From NCBI RefSeq assembly GCF_001750685.1, contig NZ_CP017269.1:5683416-5747415 (forward strand): a DNA stretch of 64,000 bases, read 5' to 3'. Positions 53,151 through 60,881 of this stretch are shown here, one piece after another. Source of the stretch: Geosporobacter ferrireducens (GTDB taxonomy: Bacteria; Bacillota; Clostridia; Peptostreptococcales; Thermotaleaceae). Positions within the stretch are counted from its first letter, which is position 1. Each line of letters begins with the position of its first letter. The position numbers and the translations under genes are program-made. A model generated the notes under the pieces. The model had not been told where the DNA came from. It saw only the letters and a list, made by a program, of their open reading frames with translations, and searched no databases.

Positions 53151-54257
53151 ATGTTTAAATTTGACAATAGACTCATACGAAAGTTAGACTTTGGTTTAAT
53201 TGCAGTATTATTGATTATCTGCGTTTTTGGTGTAATCGTTATTGGCAGTGCGACGCAAAGCCTTGAAAGCACAAGATATATAAGAACCCAGATTATATCG
53301 ATAGTAATGGGATTCATTGCTATCATCATCCTACTGTTAATTGACTATAATTTTTTTGCCAAGCTTTATATTCCCATCTATATCTTTTGCAATGCGCTGC
53401 TCATGGCAGTACTTTTATTTGGTGCCGGAAAAGACACCTGGGGTGCAAATCGATGGATCCGAATCGGAGGAGTCCAGTTCCAGCCTTCAGATTTCGTAAA
53501 AATAGGTATCATTATTTGTTTGGCAAAGCTGGTATCTGATAAAAAGGACTCTATCCATGAACTGTCAACGCTTATAAAAATAGTAGGGTTTGCAGCTGTA
53601 CCAATGGTACTGATTCTGGCGCAGCCGGATCTGGGAACCACGTTGACCTTTGCAGCATTTACCTTTGGGATTCTTTTTGTGGCGGGACTCCGTTATAAGC
53701 ATATCTTGGTAACCGCTCTAGTCGGTATACTCAGCATGCCCTTTGCCTGGATGGGACTAAAAGATTATCAGAAGACCAGGATACTGGTATTTTTAAATCC
53801 TGAGATGGACCCTATGGGAAAGGGCTATCACGTTATCCAATCAAAGCTGACCATAGGATCAGGCAGACTTTTTGGCAGAGGCTTGTTCAAAGGGGTGCAA
53901 ACCCAACTGGGTTTCCTTCCTGAAAAACATACAGACTTTATCTTTTCTGTTTTATCAGAGGAACTAGGATTACTAGGCGCACTTTTTCTATTAATTATGT
54001 ATAGCATTTTATTGTTTAAATGCGTTAATATTGCCCGCAGGGCAAAGGATGATTTCGGTACCTACTTAGTTACAGGAGCCACTTTTATGTTAGCTTTCCA
54101 CATCATTGCAAACATTGCCATGACTATAGGATTGATGCCTGTAACGGGTAAACCCTTACCCTTTGTAAGTTATGGAGGAACCTTCATGCTGTCCAACATG
54201 ATTTGCATCGGCTTAATCCTGAATGTCAGCATGCGTAGGGATAAAATAAATTTCTAG
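53151..54257 (+). CDS. rodA: SEDS family glycan polymerase (RodA/FtsW type), cargo of the sigK element
   Basis: RodA-type proteins polymerise peptidoglycan glycan strands in the membrane together with a class B PBP. The 368-residue protein with about ten helices contains DTWGANRWIRIGGVQFQPSD near residue 90, AQPDLGTTLTFAAF (the catalytic-aspartate region) near residue 160, and FLPEKHTDFIFSVLSEELGL and GLMPVTGKPLPFVSYGGTFM near the end, the strongest SEDS signature. GGAGG precedes ATG 53151. Its location inside an excisable element is odd. The matching PBP lies just outside at 47651. Confidence 0.93.
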   Translation: MFKFDNRLIRKLDFGLIAVLLIICVFGVIVIGSATQSLESTRYIRTQIISIVMGFIAIIILLLIDYNFFAKLYIPIYIFCNALLMAVLLFGAGKDTWGANRWIRIGGVQFQPSDFVKIGIIICLAKLVSDKKDSIHELSTLIKIVGFAAVPMVLILAQPDLGTTLTFAAFTFGILFVAGLRYKHILVTALVGILSMPFAWMGLKDYQKTRILVFLNPEMDPMGKGYHVIQSKLTIGSGRLFGRGLFKGVQTQLGFLPEKHTDFIFSVLSEELGLLGALFLLIMYSILLFKCVNIARRAKDDFGTYLVTGATFMLAFHIIANIAMTIGLMPVTGKPLPFVSYGGTFMLSNMICIGLILNVSMRRDKINF

Positions 54258-54277
54258 ATATATTATTTACGATCAAA

Positions 54278-54316
54278 AGAGACGATACAATCCACACTTG
54301 CATCGTCTCTTTTTTT
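54278..54316 (+). terminator. Rho-independent terminator of rodA
   Basis: AGAGACGAT (54278-54286) pairs with ATCGTCTCT (54302-54310), followed by a T run. Confidence 0.85.
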
Positions 54317-54389
54317 GTGATTAAATATAAGAAGTCTAAAAAACTGGCGAATATTACCAAGGCCTATTTCTTTGACGGAAGGTGATCGG

Positions 54390-55688
54390 ATGAAAAACAA
54401 AGAAATATATATCGGACTGCTTATATTCTTTTTACTGTTTTATATAGGCATTTATCCCTTTAAACAAACAACCACAACATTTGAAGAATTTTCTGAATCA
54501 GATGAGCCAGACAAGGAAGAAGAGGAAGAAAAACCAATTACCCTACAGATTACTGCTGTAGGAGACATCATGGTTCATGGCCCCCAATTGAGAGCCCAGT
54601 GGAATGAACAAGCAAAATCTCATGATTTTCATAACAATTTTCAATTTGTGAAAAACTACATACAACAAGCTGACCTAGCCTTATGTAATCTAGAAACCAC
54701 TTTTGCTGGAAAAGAGAGAGGATACACCAGTTTTCCCATGTTCAACTCGCCGGATTCACTGACCCATGCGCTGATGTCAGCGGGTTTTGATGGTACCAGT
54801 ACAGCCAACAATCACACCCTAGATACGGGAATAGAAGGGATGCTTCGCACTATCGATGTATTAAGGGAAAATGGAATGCAGACTTTCGGAACTAGAAAAA
54901 ATCTCAATGAAGAGGCATTTCAAATCATTGAGCGAAATGGCATAAAAATCGGTCTAACCGCTTACACCTATGAAACGCCTCCCTGGGGCGAATTCAAAAC
55001 CTTAAACGCGATTAAAATCCCCAAAGAAGCAGAAGCATTGATTGATACCTTTGGTTACGAAACATTGCCGCAAGATCTTGAGAAAATGAAGGAAAGAATT
55101 CAGCATATGAAAGCAGCCGGTGCCGAGGTGATTATTTTTTATCTTCACTGGGGGAATGAATACGAACAGGAACCAAATGTTTTCCAACGACAGATTGCCC
55201 ATTATCTGGCAGAGCAGGGTGTAGACATAATTTTCGGAAGCCATCCTCACGTGCTGCAATCTATTGAATACATTCGAGGCTCTGGAAAAGAAACCCTGGT
55301 GGTTTACTCTATGGGCAACTTTCTGTCAAACCAACGGTATGAAATTCTTAAAAATCGATACACAGAAGACGGCATTATCGTCAATGTACAGCTTCGCAGA
55401 AACAGCTCAAATGAACCCATAACCATAGAAAGGGTTACATACATACCCACATGGATTCACCGCTATAGCAAAGGGAAAAAACTGATATACGAGATCCTTC
55501 CATTGCCTGCTGCACTGGAACACCCGGAGTCGTATAATCTTTTTTCTGCAAAGGACAGTTTATGGCGGGCTGAAAAGTCATTTAGAAACACTGTAGACCT
55601 TATAGAAAAACAGTTGAATAAAAGAATTTCCATACATACTATGGAAGAAAAAAAAGCGCCCTACAGGCGCCCCGTCAAAGAAGATTAA
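54390..55688 (+). CDS. CapA family protein (poly-gamma-glutamate synthesis/metallophosphatase fold)
   Basis: The 432-residue protein has an N-terminal membrane anchor (IYIGLLIFFLLFYIGIYPF, about 5-23), an acidic linker and the CapA domain. That domain shows ITAVGDIMVHGPQLRAQ near residue 56, TTFAGKERGYTSFPMFNSPD, GTSTANNHTLDTGIEGMLRT near residue 137, YLHWGNEYEQEPN near residue 252 and FGSHPHVLQSIEYIRG near residue 286. These are metal-ligand type Asp, Asn and His residues. CapA proteins take part in polyglutamate capsule formation or act as wall-linked phosphatases. ATG 54390 follows GGAAGGTG. Its stop overlaps the convergent neighbour (TTAA). Confidence 0.87.
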   Translation: MKNKEIYIGLLIFFLLFYIGIYPFKQTTTTFEEFSESDEPDKEEEEEKPITLQITAVGDIMVHGPQLRAQWNEQAKSHDFHNNFQFVKNYIQQADLALCNLETTFAGKERGYTSFPMFNSPDSLTHALMSAGFDGTSTANNHTLDTGIEGMLRTIDVLRENGMQTFGTRKNLNEEAFQIIERNGIKIGLTAYTYETPPWGEFKTLNAIKIPKEAEALIDTFGYETLPQDLEKMKERIQHMKAAGAEVIIFYLHWGNEYEQEPNVFQRQIAHYLAEQGVDIIFGSHPHVLQSIEYIRGSGKETLVVYSMGNFLSNQRYEILKNRYTEDGIIVNVQLRRNSSNEPITIERVTYIPTWIHRYSKGKKLIYEILPLPAALEHPESYNLFSAKDSLWRAEKSFRNTVDLIEKQLNKRISIHTMEEKKAPYRRPVKED

Positions 55689-56791
55689 TCACTGGCTTTT
55701 CCCACTAAGGTCAGCTTTACAACTTCAGGCGAAGTGAACAGCCGCATTGGTGGTCCCCAAAAACCGGTACCACTAGAGGTATAGATATAGGATTCATCCT
55801 TTTGATATAATCCATGAGCGTATTGATAAGCAAGTTTAACCAATAAATTCATCGGTGGAATCTGCCCTCCATGGGTATGACCGGACAGCTGTAAATCAAC
55901 ACCTAAGGCCGCTGCTTTTTCAAAATCCACAGGTTTATGGGATAATAAAACAATACTTTTTTCAGGATGTGTATCCTTCAGAAGGTTTTCAAGATCTGCA
56001 GCTTCTATTCCAAAACGTTTCGAAGTATCATCATGGATGCCCACCAATTCAAGGATATCTCCTACGGGCATCCTTTCATTTTTTAGCACACGTATATCGG
56101 CCTGCTCCATCAACCTGTAGAAATCTTCTATACCGGCATAAAACTCGTGATTTCCTGAAACTGCATAGACCCCGTGGGTACTGTCAAGCTGCTGCAAAAT
56201 TGGTAAAAACCGATCTACACGTTCATAGCCGGCATCAACGATATCACCAGTCATCACGATCAGATCCGGGTGCTGCTGATTCACCTGTTCTACGATTCCA
56301 GAAAGCCAAGCCTCAGATTTATATCCGTCCAGATGAATATCTGACAGCTGCAGGATTGTAAAACCCGATTGACCCTTTGGGAAATTTCTCACTGATATTT
56401 GATGTTCTACTAAATTTGGCGGCTTAGCAGCATGATAAAGAGAAAACCCGCCCAGCAGGAGTGTCAAGAGCAAAGCACCGTAAGCAGCAGTATGTCGGGG
56501 AACAGGGAAAAATAGAGACACATCCTTCAGTATAAAAATGAAAAAACCAATAGAGATAAAACCAAGCCAAATACTGCCTGCATACGAAAAGCCGTGCAGT
56601 CCATACATCCGCTCCAGTATTTGACCTGCGTAGTACAACAGTCCACCTAGAAAAAGCATAATTATAATCATGCGGCGTATGCCAATGCCAAGCTGCAAAT
56701 CCTTTGTCAAGCTCGTATACAGATAATAATGGAGCCCAAAATAAACACTGGTAACCACAATTAAAAAAAATATGATATTGGTCGGTTTCAA
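55685..56791 (-). CDS. Membrane metallophosphoesterase (YkuE/YaeI-like)
   Basis: This 368-residue protein has four or five N-terminal helices (residues 1-120) followed by a calcineurin-like phosphoesterase domain: ILQLSDIHLDGYKSEAW, MTGDIVDAGYERVDRFLP, GVYAVSGNHEFYAGIEDFY, IVLLSHKPVDFEK and LSGHTHGGQIPPMN carry the binuclear metal ligands. YkuE relatives are secreted or membrane phosphatases of unclear substrate; LpxH-like lipid cleavage is another possibility. AGGAGG precedes the ATG at 56791. It is the last gene before the right end of the element. Confidence 0.9.
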   Translation of the reverse strand: MKPTNIIFFLIVVTSVYFGLHYYLYTSLTKDLQLGIGIRRMIIIMLFLGGLLYYAGQILERMYGLHGFSYAGSIWLGFISIGFFIFILKDVSLFFPVPRHTAAYGALLLTLLLGGFSLYHAAKPPNLVEHQISVRNFPKGQSGFTILQLSDIHLDGYKSEAWLSGIVEQVNQQHPDLIVMTGDIVDAGYERVDRFLPILQQLDSTHGVYAVSGNHEFYAGIEDFYRLMEQADIRVLKNERMPVGDILELVGIHDDTSKRFGIEAADLENLLKDTHPEKSIVLLSHKPVDFEKAAALGVDLQLSGHTHGGQIPPMNLLVKLAYQYAHGLYQKDESYIYTSSGTGFWGPPMRLFTSPEVVKLTLVGKASD

Positions 56792-56915
56792 TTTATGTCC
56801 TCCTTGGTAAAACGCGATATTTTTTATAGTCTTGACATTTTTTTTTAGTTTTTACCCCTAACCCTATAGAATAATCATTCTTTGTTTTCTTTATATTCCC
56901 TTTAAAATTTTATAA

Positions 56916-56944
56916 AATGTCGCAGTTTTATCAAGAACGGGAAT
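56916..56944 (+). other. Right attachment site of the sigK element
   Basis: The arm 56916-56940 is followed by the GAAT core (56941-56944). The arm matches the reverse complement of 49790-49814 at 17 of 25 positions, so the excised circle would carry an imperfect 25-bp dyad around GAAT, as expected for a serine recombinase site. Confidence 0.75.
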
Positions 56945-57331
56945 GAAATCCTTATGACAATCCGATCCAATAAAAAAACAAAGAGTGAAGTATCACTCCA
57001 AGACCCTATTGGCGTCGATAAGGAAGGCAACGAAATCTCTTTGATCGATATACTCGGTACAGAAACAGATGAAGTGCTTGAAGAGGTAGAACTAAAGATT
57101 CAAGTGAAAAAGCTATATCAAAAAATGGCTAAGGTACTTAGAAGCAGAGAAAGAACGGTTATAGAGTTGCGATATGGTTTAGCAAACGGAGGAAGCAAGA
57201 CACAAAGGGAGATTGCAAAGCTATTAGGTATTTCTCGCTCCTATGTATCTAGGATTGAGAAAAGAGCGATTAAAAAGCTTAGCAAAGCTTTTAACTGCAC
57301 TACCGAACCGATCATCGAAGATGATGAGTAA
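56945..57331 (+). CDS. sigK: RNA polymerase sigma-K, C-terminal part (separated by the element)
   Basis: These 128 codons continue the sigma-K frame after excision: EILMTIRSNKKTKSEVSLQD then PIGVDKEGNEISLIDILGTE, followed by sigma region 4 with RSRERTVIELRYGLANGGSK and the helix-turn-helix QREIAKLLGISRSYVSRIEK (about residues 86-105 of this part). An internal ATG at 56954 exists but has no ribosome site, so this part is probably translated only after joining to 49789. The ending NCTTEPIIEDDE is acidic. Confidence 0.93.
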   Translation, partial: EILMTIRSNKKTKSEVSLQDPIGVDKEGNEISLIDILGTETDEVLEEVELKIQVKKLYQKMAKVLRSRERTVIELRYGLANGGSKTQREIAKLLGISRSYVSRIEKRAIKKLSKAFNCTTEPIIEDDE

Positions 57332-57371
57332 GAGATTCAAAGCTGTCCTAGAATGTTCTCCTTATAAATAA

Positions 57372-57509
57372 AGGGATAGGGAAATTGCTCAACAGGCTAT
57401 TTTTGAATATATAGAAGTGTATTATAAGCGCCAAAGGCGATATGCAGCCTTGGCGCGCCAGACCCCCTGCTTGCCGTTTTATCCTTGGATATGGAAAATT
57501 CGGAAATAA
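57372..57509 (+). pseudogene. IS3-family transposase remnant (OrfB C-terminus)
   Basis: The frame 57372-57509 reads REIAQQAIFEYIEVYYKRQR then RYAALARQTP, matching the end of IS3/IS150-type transposases (typically AIFEYIEVFYNRKRRHSALG). A stop at 57369-57371 precedes it and the rest of the transposase is missing. It marks an old insertion just after sigK. Confidence 0.65.
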
Positions 57510-57573
57510 TTCTCCTCATCATTCATGCTAAACCTCCTCGGAATACTCTGTGCGCCATTTGTCGATTTACCAT

Positions 57574-57625
57574 TAAGAAAAATTAAGACGTTGCTAAATA
57601 ATCGGCGTCTTAATTTTTCTTAATT
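57574..57625. terminator. 17-bp perfect inverted repeat in the decayed region
   Basis: TAAGAAAAATTAAGACG (57574-57590) and its exact reverse complement (57606-57622) flank a 15-base loop and are followed by more CTTAATTTTT repeats up to about 57650. It may be a bidirectional terminator for sigK or an insertion end. Confidence 0.5.
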
Positions 57626-57820
57626 TTTCTCCTCTTTCATCTTAATTTTTTAATGTTATTATGAGGACAGGCGCTGAAAAATAGCATGCATCACCAAACA
57701 TGAAATCAGGAGACTAATTATGAAGCCTACCATGAATACTTCTGTAAAAGCTGCTTTGAGAGTGGCTGTGAAGACTATTGTGAGCAGACCTGGTTTCAAG
57801 AGCGGCATTGACACTTTTCC

Positions 57821-58021
57821 CATAGTTCTAAGATTACGGCGGCAGTTTACAACACAGCGTTTCATTATGCCAGAACAAACGCTATTATGGGAGACAAGCC
57901 AATAAATCTTGCCAAAACGCATTTATTGAATAACGAAATTTAGGCTAAAGCAGAGGAAGTTGTTGTGAAGGATATTGACTATGATATCGAAGTGGATCTG
58001 CTAGATATGAGGAGGAGATAG
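57821..58021 (+). pseudogene. Decayed ORF of unknown family
   Basis: One frame reads KITAAVYNTAFHYARTNAIM then GDKPINLAKTHLLNNEI, hits an in-frame TAG at 57941, and continues AKAEEVVVKDIDYDIEVDLL to a stop at 58021, two bases before the next gene. The protein-like composition on both sides of the stop suggests a broken gene or its 3' end. I do not recognise the family. The rest of 57332-58023 holds only the IS3 debris and the inverted repeat. Confidence 0.4.
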
Positions 58022-58023
58022 AA

Positions 58024-58599
58024 ATGGAAAACAGAGAAGTTACAAATGATTTAGTTGTCCCAAAGAATAAAAAAAGAACGGCTATATTTCTGTTATTCTC
58101 GCTGTTTTGCGTCGTGAGTCTCGGCGCGAGTTATATTGTTGACTTTGCAAACCACGATAATATCACATGGTCGGCTTATGTATTTTGCGCAGTGCCGCTT
58201 GCTTGGGTAGTTGCACTTCCGCTGTTTATGGCAAAAGGGAAGAAACATTGGTTCTCCCTATTGGCTTTTTCGGTTGTGTTCCTCCCGTTTTTATATTTCC
58301 TTGAGCGGGCGATAGACTCAAGTAATTGGTTTCTGCCAATTGGTCTCCCTGTGGGTACGACTGTAATCTTTATCCTATGGGCGGCATCTCTACTATTGAA
58401 GCTCGCTAAGATTAATAAATGGTATCTAACAGCGGGTATTATAGCGGTCGGCGGATTTGCCTTTGAATTTGTTGCCATACGCTCCGTCGTTAATTTTCTG
58501 GGGCGCCCCCTTTCCTCATGGGTGAGTATGGCCGCCATATTCGTTGTCGCGGTTATTTCTCTTTTAATTGTAATCATAGGATATATATTTGATAAGTAG
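58024..58599 (+). CDS. Integral membrane protein, function unknown
   Basis: This 191-residue protein has six predicted transmembrane helices (for example AIFLLFSLFCVVSLGASYIV; LPVGTTVIFILWAASLLLKL; WVSMAAIFVVAVISLLIVII) with short loops. Its composition resembles small six-helix membrane domains found beside Firmicute two-component systems. GAGGAGG precedes the ATG. It lies 74 bases before a response regulator gene and shares its higher GC, so it may be part of the same acquired unit, perhaps as the regulated target or co-sensor. Confidence 0.6.
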   Translation: MENREVTNDLVVPKNKKRTAIFLLFSLFCVVSLGASYIVDFANHDNITWSAYVFCAVPLAWVVALPLFMAKGKKHWFSLLAFSVVFLPFLYFLERAIDSSNWFLPIGLPVGTTVIFILWAASLLLKLAKINKWYLTAGIIAVGGFAFEFVAIRSVVNFLGRPLSSWVSMAAIFVVAVISLLIVIIGYIFDK

Positions 58600-58673
58600 T
58601 GCCCAATCTATTTGGACACACTTGAATTGTCCTTGCTAAAGAGTTATAGTAGCATACGGGGAGGTGATCAACC

Positions 58674-59363
58674 ATGACAGATGTTTTAATCGCTGACGAC
58701 GATAAGAATATTACAGAACTAATTTCCGACAGCTTGGCAGATGAAGGCTTGAGCACAGCGGTTGTCCACGACGGATTGTCGGCTGTGGATGCGGTTAGCC
58801 GCGAGAATTTCCGACTGATTTTGCTTGATATCATGATGCCACAAATGGACGGACTTGAGGTTTGCCGAGAAATCAGAAACAAAACAAACGCTCCCATCCT
58901 TTTCGTGACGGCAAAAAACAGAACGATAGATACCATTGTTGGCCTTGAAATCGGCGGTGATGATTATATTGCCAAACCTTTCGTTGTGGAGGAGTTGGTT
59001 GCGAAGGTCAAGGCGCATATTCGCAGAGACAAGCGAAGCGATATCAAAATACCGGATAATAACGCAGTTGTGATAGGCGATTTAGTGATTTACCGCGACA
59101 ACTACGAAGTCACTAAAGCCGGAAACCGCATAGAGCTATCCACCAGAGAGTTTCAGCTTTTGCTGTATATGCTTGACAATATCGGCAAGGTTTTAACGCG
59201 CGAACAAATTTTTGACGCAGTGTGGGGCATCGATTATTCAGATATTGGAACGGTCACGGTCACAATCAAGAATCTGCGTGATAAAATTGAGGACGGGAGC
59301 AAAATCATCAAAACCGTTTGGGGTGTTGGGTATAAGTTGGTAAGCCCTGTGGGTGAAGCATGA
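58674..59363 (+). CDS. OmpR-family response regulator
   Basis: The protein has 229 residues. The receiver domain has acidic pocket ADDDKN, phosphoacceptor Asp52 in LLDIMMPQMDG and the conserved LFVTAKN lysine. A winged-helix DNA-binding domain follows (ELSTREFQLLLYMLDNIGKV; TVTVTIKNLRDKIEDGSKII). GGAGGTG precedes ATG 58674. The stop overlaps the kinase start (ATGA). Codons are richer in GC than in the flanking genes, in line with horizontal transfer from another Firmicute. Confidence 0.92.
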   Translation: MTDVLIADDDKNITELISDSLADEGLSTAVVHDGLSAVDAVSRENFRLILLDIMMPQMDGLEVCREIRNKTNAPILFVTAKNRTIDTIVGLEIGGDDYIAKPFVVEELVAKVKAHIRRDKRSDIKIPDNNAVVIGDLVIYRDNYEVTKAGNRIELSTREFQLLLYMLDNIGKVLTREQIFDAVWGIDYSDIGTVTVTIKNLRDKIEDGSKIIKTVWGVGYKLVSPVGEA

Positions 59364-60688
59364 TGAGTCTGAAATACAGAATACCCATAATGTTGATGAT
59401 TGTATTTGTGCTTAATATCGTGCTGCTCTTTTTATTTGTTTTCTTTTATACCGTACCGGATTTGCAGGAAGGCATTGCTATCTATCAAGAGCAAGCCGTA
59501 CGTGATGTGGATGAAATTGCCGCATACCTGGAGGATAAATCCTATGATGAAGCAATTGCGTTTGTGACAAGGAAAACGATCGAAGACAGGCAGCTTTCTT
59601 TTGTACTTGAGAACGTTATAACGAAGGAGCAAATACTTGTTTCGGAGCCACGATGGGGTGGCATGAATTTTTCCGCCATGCGCTCGGTTGATTTGGCGGA
59701 GGGCAGCTATGCACTTTTTCTACGAAGCGATGTCGATCTTTTTTACAGTCTGGATGGAACTATATTACGTTTGGCGATTATAGAGTGCTTTGTACTTTTT
59801 GCATCATTGGTGATTGTCGCCTGCATCATGCACAGTTTCTATGTGAAACCCTTGAAACACTTGGCTGGTGAAATCGAGCGTTTCCATAAAACCGATACGA
59901 CACTCAAAAACTCCGAACGAAGTGATGAAATCGGCAGCTTAGAAAGAAGTTTTTTTCATATGACAGAGGAGCTTCGGGCAGAAAAAGAAAACCAAAGCCA
60001 CATCATCGCGTCCATTTCCCACGACATTAAAACGCCGCTTACGTCCATCATGGGATTTTCTGAACGCTTGATAAAAAAGGACTTGGACAAAGATAAGCAA
60101 GCAACATATCTGAAAAGCATTTACAGGCAGAGCAAAAACATTGAAGCAATCGTAGATGAGTTTGACGAGTACCTGAGTTTCTCCATGAACAGCGTCAATA
60201 CGTTGCAAAAATTAAGCGTTTCCTTCGTATGCGAATCGTTAAAGGACGAATATTCAGAAATCTGTGAGAATCAAGGTGTTGTTTTGGAACTTCAAAATCA
60301 GTGCTTGCCCGGTTCATCGGTCAATATCGACGTTGTGAAAATGCGGCGGGTGTTTGCCAATCTCATCGGTAATTCCATGCGACATAATGAAATTGAAGGT
60401 CTGGAGATTCGCGTCGCATTTGAGAACATAGCGGATGATGTGCAAATTACAGTATCCGATAACGGAAAAGGTGTGCCGGAGCCTGAGCTTGCACATATTT
60501 TTGAACCTTTTTTCACGTCGGATAAGAGCAGAAAGATGTCAGGTTTAGGGCTCTCCATTTGCTCGCAGATTATTAAGTCACATGGCGGTGACATCAAGGC
60601 TATGAATATACAAGGCGGCTTCTCTGTCATCATCCATATTCCAGTATGGATTGATGTTCCGTCAGGGCCTTTTTATAATTCAAGATAG
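59360..60688 (+). CDS. Sensor histidine kinase
   Basis: This 442-residue membrane kinase is the partner of the overlapping response regulator. It has two transmembrane helices (about 7-30 and 136-158) around an extracytoplasmic sensor of about 105 residues, then HAMP (YVKPLKHLAGEIERFHKTDT) and HisKA with the phosphorylated His in ASISHDIKTPLTSIMGFSER near residue 220. The HATPase domain carries the N box (NLIGNSMRHNE), DNGKGVPEPE and GLGLSICSQI. The signal is unknown. Envelope stress or antimicrobial sensing is typical for such pairs but is not shown here. Confidence 0.92.
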   Translation: MMSLKYRIPIMLMIVFVLNIVLLFLFVFFYTVPDLQEGIAIYQEQAVRDVDEIAAYLEDKSYDEAIAFVTRKTIEDRQLSFVLENVITKEQILVSEPRWGGMNFSAMRSVDLAEGSYALFLRSDVDLFYSLDGTILRLAIIECFVLFASLVIVACIMHSFYVKPLKHLAGEIERFHKTDTTLKNSERSDEIGSLERSFFHMTEELRAEKENQSHIIASISHDIKTPLTSIMGFSERLIKKDLDKDKQATYLKSIYRQSKNIEAIVDEFDEYLSFSMNSVNTLQKLSVSFVCESLKDEYSEICENQGVVLELQNQCLPGSSVNIDVVKMRRVFANLIGNSMRHNEIEGLEIRVAFENIADDVQITVSDNGKGVPEPELAHIFEPFFTSDKSRKMSGLGLSICSQIIKSHGGDIKAMNIQGGFSVIIHIPVWIDVPSGPFYNSR

Positions 60689-60696
60689 ATAACATG

Positions 60697-60738
60697 AAAT
60701 CGGGCGGGCCCAAAAGGACTCACCCGATTTTTTTTGTT
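60697..60738 (+). terminator. Rho-independent terminator of the two-component operon
   Basis: AAATCGGG pairs with CCCGATTT (60723-60730) across a longer GC-rich stem and is followed by a T run. Confidence 0.8.
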
Positions 60739-60881
60739 GCTGATAATTTTTCATAATTTTTTTCCTCTTGCCCCTTAATATTTCTTCTATACACTATATA
60801 AAAGATATTTAAATCCCTTTTATTATGATGATATTAAGAGTTTGGAAAGCATTAATTTCAAGAAAAGAGAGGACTTTAATC

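Larger units (their letters stand above)
49790..56944. mobile_element. Compact sigK intervening (skin-type) element, about 7.15 kb
   Basis: The element interrupts sigK between codons 114 and 115. Excision between the two GAAT copies (49786-49789 and 56941-56944) removes 7,155 bases and restores an in-frame 242-residue sigma-K reading ARCIENEILMTIRS across the join. It carries a large serine recombinase just inside the left end and a small divergent ORF. Its other genes are DUF2500, a TIM-barrel protein, RodA, CapA-like and a metallophosphoesterase. No phage structural or lysis genes are visible, unlike prophage-like skin elements. Excision should be limited to the mother cell, which dies, so the element and its genes stay in the germ line. 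Confidence 0.9.

Noticed and set aside
56954-57331. Treating the C-terminal sigma region 4 ORF as an independent small regulator.
   Set aside because: There is no ribosome site at ATG 56954. The frame continues upstream to the GAAT core, and joining it to 49448-49789 gives a complete sigma-K.
57720-57905. A 61-codon ORF in the region after sigK.
   Set aside because: The more protein-like frame is the overlapping one at 57821-58021. This ORF lacks a convincing ribosome site and lies in decayed DNA.
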